The position numbers and the translations under genes are program-made. The notes beneath the pieces are model-generated. The model made no database searches and was not told the origin of the DNA. It was given only the letters and a program-made list of their open reading frames with translations. Positions 61,180 through 64,000 of a stretch of 64,000 nt of DNA are shown in pieces; the stretch's first letter is position 1; every line of letters begins with the position of its first letter. Origin of the DNA: Clostridiales bacterium (lineage in GTDB: Bacteria; Bacillota; Clostridia; Christensenellales; Borkfalkiaceae); assembly GCA_015055965.1 (NCBI GenBank), contig SVHG01000004.1:62001-126000 (forward strand). Reading direction: 5' to 3'.

Positions 61180-62715
61180 TCAAATTAAGCTTAGAAGATA
61201 GCTTCCACCAAAGATTAAAAGTACAGAAAGCCCGCCTAAAATTGCCTTTTGCTTGGTGGTTAAATTCACGTAGTCACTCATGCAAGCCATCGCTAAATAC
61301 CAAATTACAGATAACGCGCCAAGCGAAGTGGGTATTGCAAAGATAGAAAAATCAATTTTAGAAATAAGCAAATCCACGGATGATATAAGCAAGTCGGAAG
61401 CCTTCATTATAAAGCTTGCGTTTAAAGAAAATAAAGAACACACCGCGCCAATTACAAAGCTTATAAAGGTAAAAGTGTAAATAAAACTGGTTACGGGAAG
61501 GAATATTAAATTACTGAATATAGCGATAATCGACGTATAGCCATACATTCTTGTTAAAATAGGCAACGTTCCTATCTGTGCAGATAAGCTTAGCGATAAC
61601 GGCTCACCAAGCCACTTTGCACTTTTTGCGTGGCGTGTAAATAATGGCTGTAAAAGAAAAATTGAACTTACCGCCATAAAGGAAAGCTTAAAGCCGTAAT
61701 CCATTAGGTTGAAGGGATTTATTAAAAGCAAAGCTATTCCTGCTATTGCGCACGAAGATAAATTATCCTTTTTAAAGCCAAAGGTATCTGCCAGTATCGT
61801 AACGGAAGCCATTATAAACGCCCTTAAAGCAGAGGGGCGAAAACCGCATAATCCACAATAGATAAATGCAGGTATTAGTATAAAGAAGGGCTTAAATTTT
61901 CTTTTTATTTTTAACAGCCTGCTTGCATAGGTAAAAATACCAACCATTAACCCAACGTGCAAGCCCGAAACGGCAAATATATGAGCAATGCCTGCCATGC
62001 GGTAATTTTCTAACTTATATTTATTAAAGGCAGTAGTATCTCCAAGAAGCAACGCCAAGGCAACACCGCTTGCATCTTTAGATAAATATTTCTTTAAAAA
62101 AGCGCGTGAATTTAGGTAAGCAATTTCAAAAAAGTCCGCCTCGAAGTCGATTATCTGCACTTTTTCTATTTCTTCAAGCTCGTAATAAACGCCCGAAAAA
62201 GCTTCGGCTTCATCCTTATTTTCTTTAACTCTGTTAATTATTTTTGCTTCAAAGCTAACGTGCGCGCCAATATCTATATAATGACTAATTTCACCTTCAA
62301 AAATAAATCCTCTTGCTTTAGAATTCAAGTCTTTATCTTCAAATTCGCACTCGTCAAAATATACCAAGTAGCCGTGTTCGTAAGATGCTATTTCATAAAT
62401 TCTTCCCGTAAACTGTCCGTTTTGTTGATGATAAGGTAACTTATTGCTTTTGTTTATTGCAATATTACTTAAACAGTTACCAATAAAAAAGAAAACGCTT
62501 ATAATACTAACCGTAATAATAAACCTTTTCTTTAAATCCCCTTTTACAAAACAAGAGCAAGCTATTGCTCCCGCGCAAAGTAAATAGGCTACTAAATTTA
62601 TAAAATTGCCGTGCAAAAAGGAACGGTATGCGCAAAATATACCGCACGTTAAAGAAAGACAAGCAATTACTGCCGGTCTTACGTTTACTAACCCTTCCTT
62701 CTTTTGCATAGTCAT
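61180..62715 (-). CDS. ComEC/Rec2-like membrane protein without the nuclease domain
   Basis: 511 residues from ATG 62715 (a longer TTG start at 62763 would overlap the preceding gene). Two or three N-terminal helices, an OB-like soluble domain (about 85-200), then the Competence domain with GIAHIFAVSGLHVGLMVGI (about 240-258) and LCGFRPSALRAFIM. ComEC imports single-stranded DNA across the membrane. The C-terminal metallo-beta-lactamase nuclease domain of typical 700-800-residue ComEC is absent: the protein ends soon after the last helix. The gene immediately upstream encodes a separate MBL-fold protein, 8 bp away. No comEA is seen. Confidence 0.85.
   Translation of the reverse strand: MTMQKKEGLVNVRPAVIACLSLTCGIFCAYRSFLHGNFINLVAYLLCAGAIACSCFVKGDLKKRFIITVSIISVFFFIGNCLSNIAINKSNKLPYHQQNGQFTGRIYEIASYEHGYLVYFDECEFEDKDLNSKARGFIFEGEISHYIDIGAHVSFEAKIINRVKENKDEAEAFSGVYYELEEIEKVQIIDFEADFFEIAYLNSRAFLKKYLSKDASGVALALLLGDTTAFNKYKLENYRMAGIAHIFAVSGLHVGLMVGIFTYASRLLKIKRKFKPFFILIPAFIYCGLCGFRPSALRAFIMASVTILADTFGFKKDNLSSCAIAGIALLLINPFNLMDYGFKLSFMAVSSIFLLQPLFTRHAKSAKWLGEPLSLSLSAQIGTLPILTRMYGYTSIIAIFSNLIFLPVTSFIYTFTFISFVIGAVCSLFSLNASFIMKASDLLISSVDLLISKIDFSIFAIPTSLGALSVIWYLAMACMSDYVNLTTKQKAILGGLSVLLIFGGSYLLSLI
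61526..61540 (+). repeat. Dispersed motif copy inside the comEC-like gene
   Basis: ATAATCG-ACG-TATAG, one mismatch in the half-sites. Confidence 0.45.
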
Positions 62716-62723
62716 TTTAATCG

Positions 62724-63446
62724 CTATACTAAATAGCTTTCCCCCTGTGTAACCAGCTTGCAAAACTCTCTTGCAAACGAGATTTCTTCTTGCAACTCCT
62801 TTTTATCGCTATCGGGCGCAAAATGTGAAATTAGCGTTTGCTTTTTGTACTTTTTAGCAAGTAACGCAATATCGTAAGCGCTAGAGTGTGGCTTTTCTTT
62901 ACCGCTTTGAGCTTTCGTAAAAGGCGCGTGAGCAACGGTTAAGTCGCATTCTTTAATAACCCCTTCTAAATTTTCGCTAAGGTTACCGTCACTTAAATAA
63001 CCAAATTTTTTACCTTTAAATTCCACGGTTACCGCGTGCGATAAAACGGGGTGCTTCATCTTATAAAAACCAAACTCTAAATCAAATAGGGTAAGTTTAT
63101 CGCTATATTCCACTATTTCAAAGTAATTAAGTCCGGCTATAGCGCGATAAACGGCACTTTCGTCATTTTTAACAAGTAACTTTATCTTGCCCGCAAACTC
63201 CCCTTTTTTCGCCTTTGACTCCAAGTAATAATTGTAAACGCCTAAATCTGAAATATGATCAAAATGTAAATGAGAAATAAAAATAGCGTTAACCTTTTCG
63301 GGCTTAACAAGCTCTTTTAACGTACTAAAAACACCGCTACCCATATCTAACACGATATTTACCTTTTCTACGGAAAGCAAATATCCGCTGGTATTAAATT
63401 GTTTACTAGGATACAACCCGTTGCATCCCAAAACGGTAATTTTCAT
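62724..63446 (-). CDS. MBL-fold metallo-hydrolase (YhfI-like)
   Basis: 240 residues, one metallo-beta-lactamase fold. ISHLHFDHISD (HxHxDH, about 58-66) is the di-zinc signature; the downstream His and Asp ligands lie in MKHPVLSHAVTV (about 130), YLSDG (about 155) and SHFAPDSD (about 222). The N-terminus MKITVLGCNGLYPSKQFNTSGYLL resembles B. subtilis YhfI-type proteins, related to RNase Z. It has no membrane segment. It sits directly upstream of the comEC-like gene, which lacks its own MBL domain. Function uncertain: RNA/DNA phosphodiesterase or another hydrolase. AGAGG precedes the ATG. Confidence 0.88.
   Translation of the reverse strand: MKITVLGCNGLYPSKQFNTSGYLLSVEKVNIVLDMGSGVFSTLKELVKPEKVNAIFISHLHFDHISDLGVYNYYLESKAKKGEFAGKIKLLVKNDESAVYRAIAGLNYFEIVEYSDKLTLFDLEFGFYKMKHPVLSHAVTVEFKGKKFGYLSDGNLSENLEGVIKECDLTVAHAPFTKAQSGKEKPHSSAYDIALLAKKYKKQTLISHFAPDSDKKELQEEISFAREFCKLVTQGESYLV
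63137..63151 (-). repeat. Dispersed motif copy inside the MBL gene, one mismatch
   Basis: Minus strand reads TTTATCG-CGC-TATAG followed by CCGGACTT. Confidence 0.4.
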
Positions 63447-63483
63447 AATTAACCTCTTTTATGAAAAATTTTATAAAAATTAG

Positions 63484-63513
63484 TTGCATTTTTTATATAT
63501 AGTTTGATATAAT
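63484..63513 (+). promoter_or_regulatory. Promoter of the 6S RNA candidate
   Basis: TTGCAT (63484-63489), 18-bp spacer, TATAAT (63508-63513); a second TATAAT directly follows. Confidence 0.65.
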
Positions 63514-63519
63514 ATAATT

Positions 63520-63722
63520 GAACCTGCGGTGTACGAGGTAGAGCATAATTTAATCCACGATATATAAAAGGGAGCATAACGTCGCTTATCGTATGCAAAG
63601 CCTGTGGTTTTTGTCTTTGAGCAGACCGATTTTAACAGGAAGCCAGACCGTTACGCGCTTAGCACCCACCTGCTAAACAGCGGGTTATAAATTTGTTCTA
63701 TACGGCACAGGCGGGGGAACAT
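63520..63722 (+). ncRNA. ssrS: 6S RNA (SsrS) candidate
   Basis: A promoter at the left and a terminator at the right define a transcript of about 200 nt without a reading frame. The 5' end CCTGCGGTGTACG can pair imperfectly with GTATAGAAC-region sequence near 63696-63714, forming the closing stem, and CTTAGCACCCACCTGC (63658-63673) is a block I know from Firmicutes 6S RNAs. 6S binds sigma-A RNA polymerase and mimics an open promoter. The call rests on recollection of the 6S sequence, not a covariance search. RNase P, SRP and tmRNA signatures are absent. Confidence 0.7.
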
Positions 63723-63727
63723 TGTTT

Positions 63728-63758
63728 AAAAAAGCAGTTTTTTAAAAACTGCTTTTTT
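63728..63758 (+). terminator. Terminator of the 6S RNA candidate
   Basis: AAAGCAGTTTTT (63731-63742) pairs with AAAAACTGCTTT (63744-63755), then a T run. Confidence 0.9.
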
Positions 63759-63850
63759 GTTTTTATTAATAATTCTTACTTTGCAAGCACTTCTAAATTT
63801 GTTAATCTTAATTATTTGAATACCAATAAAACAGCGTAACGTGCGCAAAA

Positions 63851-64000
63851 TTAAAGCAACGTTATGCCTTTTTTCTTACATTCTTTAATAATTTCATCAT
63901 TCCAAACTGAAACTTGAACCTCGCCGATATGCGCCTTTTCAAGAAGCAACATACTAAGTCTGGATTGACCTATACCACCCCCAATAGTTAACGGTAATTT
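63851..64000 (-). CDS. asnA: Asparagine synthetase A, C-terminal fragment
   Basis: The window edge cuts the gene; 49 codons and a TAA stop are visible. The protein end reads [18 protein letters not shown], then [10 protein letters not shown], which is the characteristic C-terminus of the ammonia-dependent aspartate-ammonia ligase AsnA (class II aminoacyl-tRNA synthetase fold; GGGIGQSR is motif 3 with the ATP-binding Arg). It makes asparagine from aspartate, ammonia and ATP. The start and promoter lie beyond position 64000. Confidence 0.93.
   Translation of the reverse strand, partial: KLPLTIGGGIGQSRLSMLLLEKAHIGEVQVSVWNDEIIKECKKKGITLL

Noticed and set aside
63520..63722. tmRNA, SRP RNA or RNase P RNA instead of 6S
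   Set aside because: No tag-peptide frame or CCA end, no SRP domain IV GGAA/AGCA loop, and no RNase P core motifs were seen.

Overview
This window reads as a chromosome segment of a low-GC, AT-rich Bacillota, most likely an uncultured anaerobic gut Clostridia (Christensenellales-like). The guess rests on gene content and order: rny-recA-cinA-pgsA-rimO-ftsK, lepA-hemW, comEC-holA, uvrC-hprK, a HrcA/CIRCE-type operator at clpB, a Bacillus-type SOS box at lexA, a Firmicutes-type 6S RNA candidate, and a glgBCDAP glycogen operon with GlgD. The taxonomic guess is inference. No rRNA, tRNA, phage, transposase or CRISPR array was seen.

Layout. 1-8.8 kb: a VTT/DedA membrane protein cut by the left edge, M32 carboxypeptidase, a DUF3737 protein, ClpB with a sigma-A promoter and CIRCE operator, and an M3-like lipoprotein peptidase. 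9-16.4 kb: ROK-family protein, glycerophosphodiesterase, lepA-hemW, a hexapeptide acetyltransferase and an M50-like membrane protein. 16.5-21.3 kb: a small XRE repressor with two operators controlling a zinc-ribbon membrane protein, an ATP-type phosphofructokinase, two related small lipoproteins, a PPi-type phosphofructokinase and an orphan 157-residue protein. 21.3-25.7 kb: rarA, a YlbJ-like membrane protein, a fused rsmD-coaD gene and alanine racemase. 25.74-26.45 kb: a tandem 323-bp repeat full of small hairpins. 26.4-40.2 kb, nearly all on the minus strand: ftsK, an FtsK-like protein without a Walker A motif, rimO, pgsA, cinA, recA, rny, uvrC, hprK. 40.5-44.8 kb: M3 oligopeptidase, acpP, tex. 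44.9-55.3 kb: a complete glycogen operon (glgB, glgC, glgD, glgA, glgP, GH13 amylase) behind one good promoter. 55.3-64 kb: dxs, a Cys-rich small protein, lexA, a dense palindrome array, a 35-residue membrane protein, cdaA, holA, a comEC-like gene, an MBL-fold hydrolase, 6S RNA, and the 3' end of asnA at the right edge.

How the genes fit together. The glycogen operon encodes ADP-glucose synthesis (GlgC with GlgD), polymerisation (GlgA), branching (GlgB), phosphorolysis (GlgP) and an amylase, so the cell probably stores and remobilises glucan. Two phosphofructokinases with different phosphoryl-donor signatures suggest flexible ATP/PPi glycolysis, and HprK suggests PTS-linked carbon control. 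Genes for genome maintenance (recA, uvrC, lexA, rarA, ftsK, holA) and RNA/translation quality (rny, tex, lepA, rimO, rsmD) fill much of the rest.

Most unusual points: (1) a Walker-less FtsK paralogue directly downstream of ftsK; (2) an oriented dispersed 15-bp motif, TTAATCG-N3-TATAG, present about 17 times in 64 kb, mostly just outside genes and extending into a T-rich tail; (3) two different arrays of back-to-back small palindromes; (4) an RsmD-CoaD fusion; (5) a compact XRE switch; (6) a 35-residue membrane protein where cdaR might be expected after cdaA.
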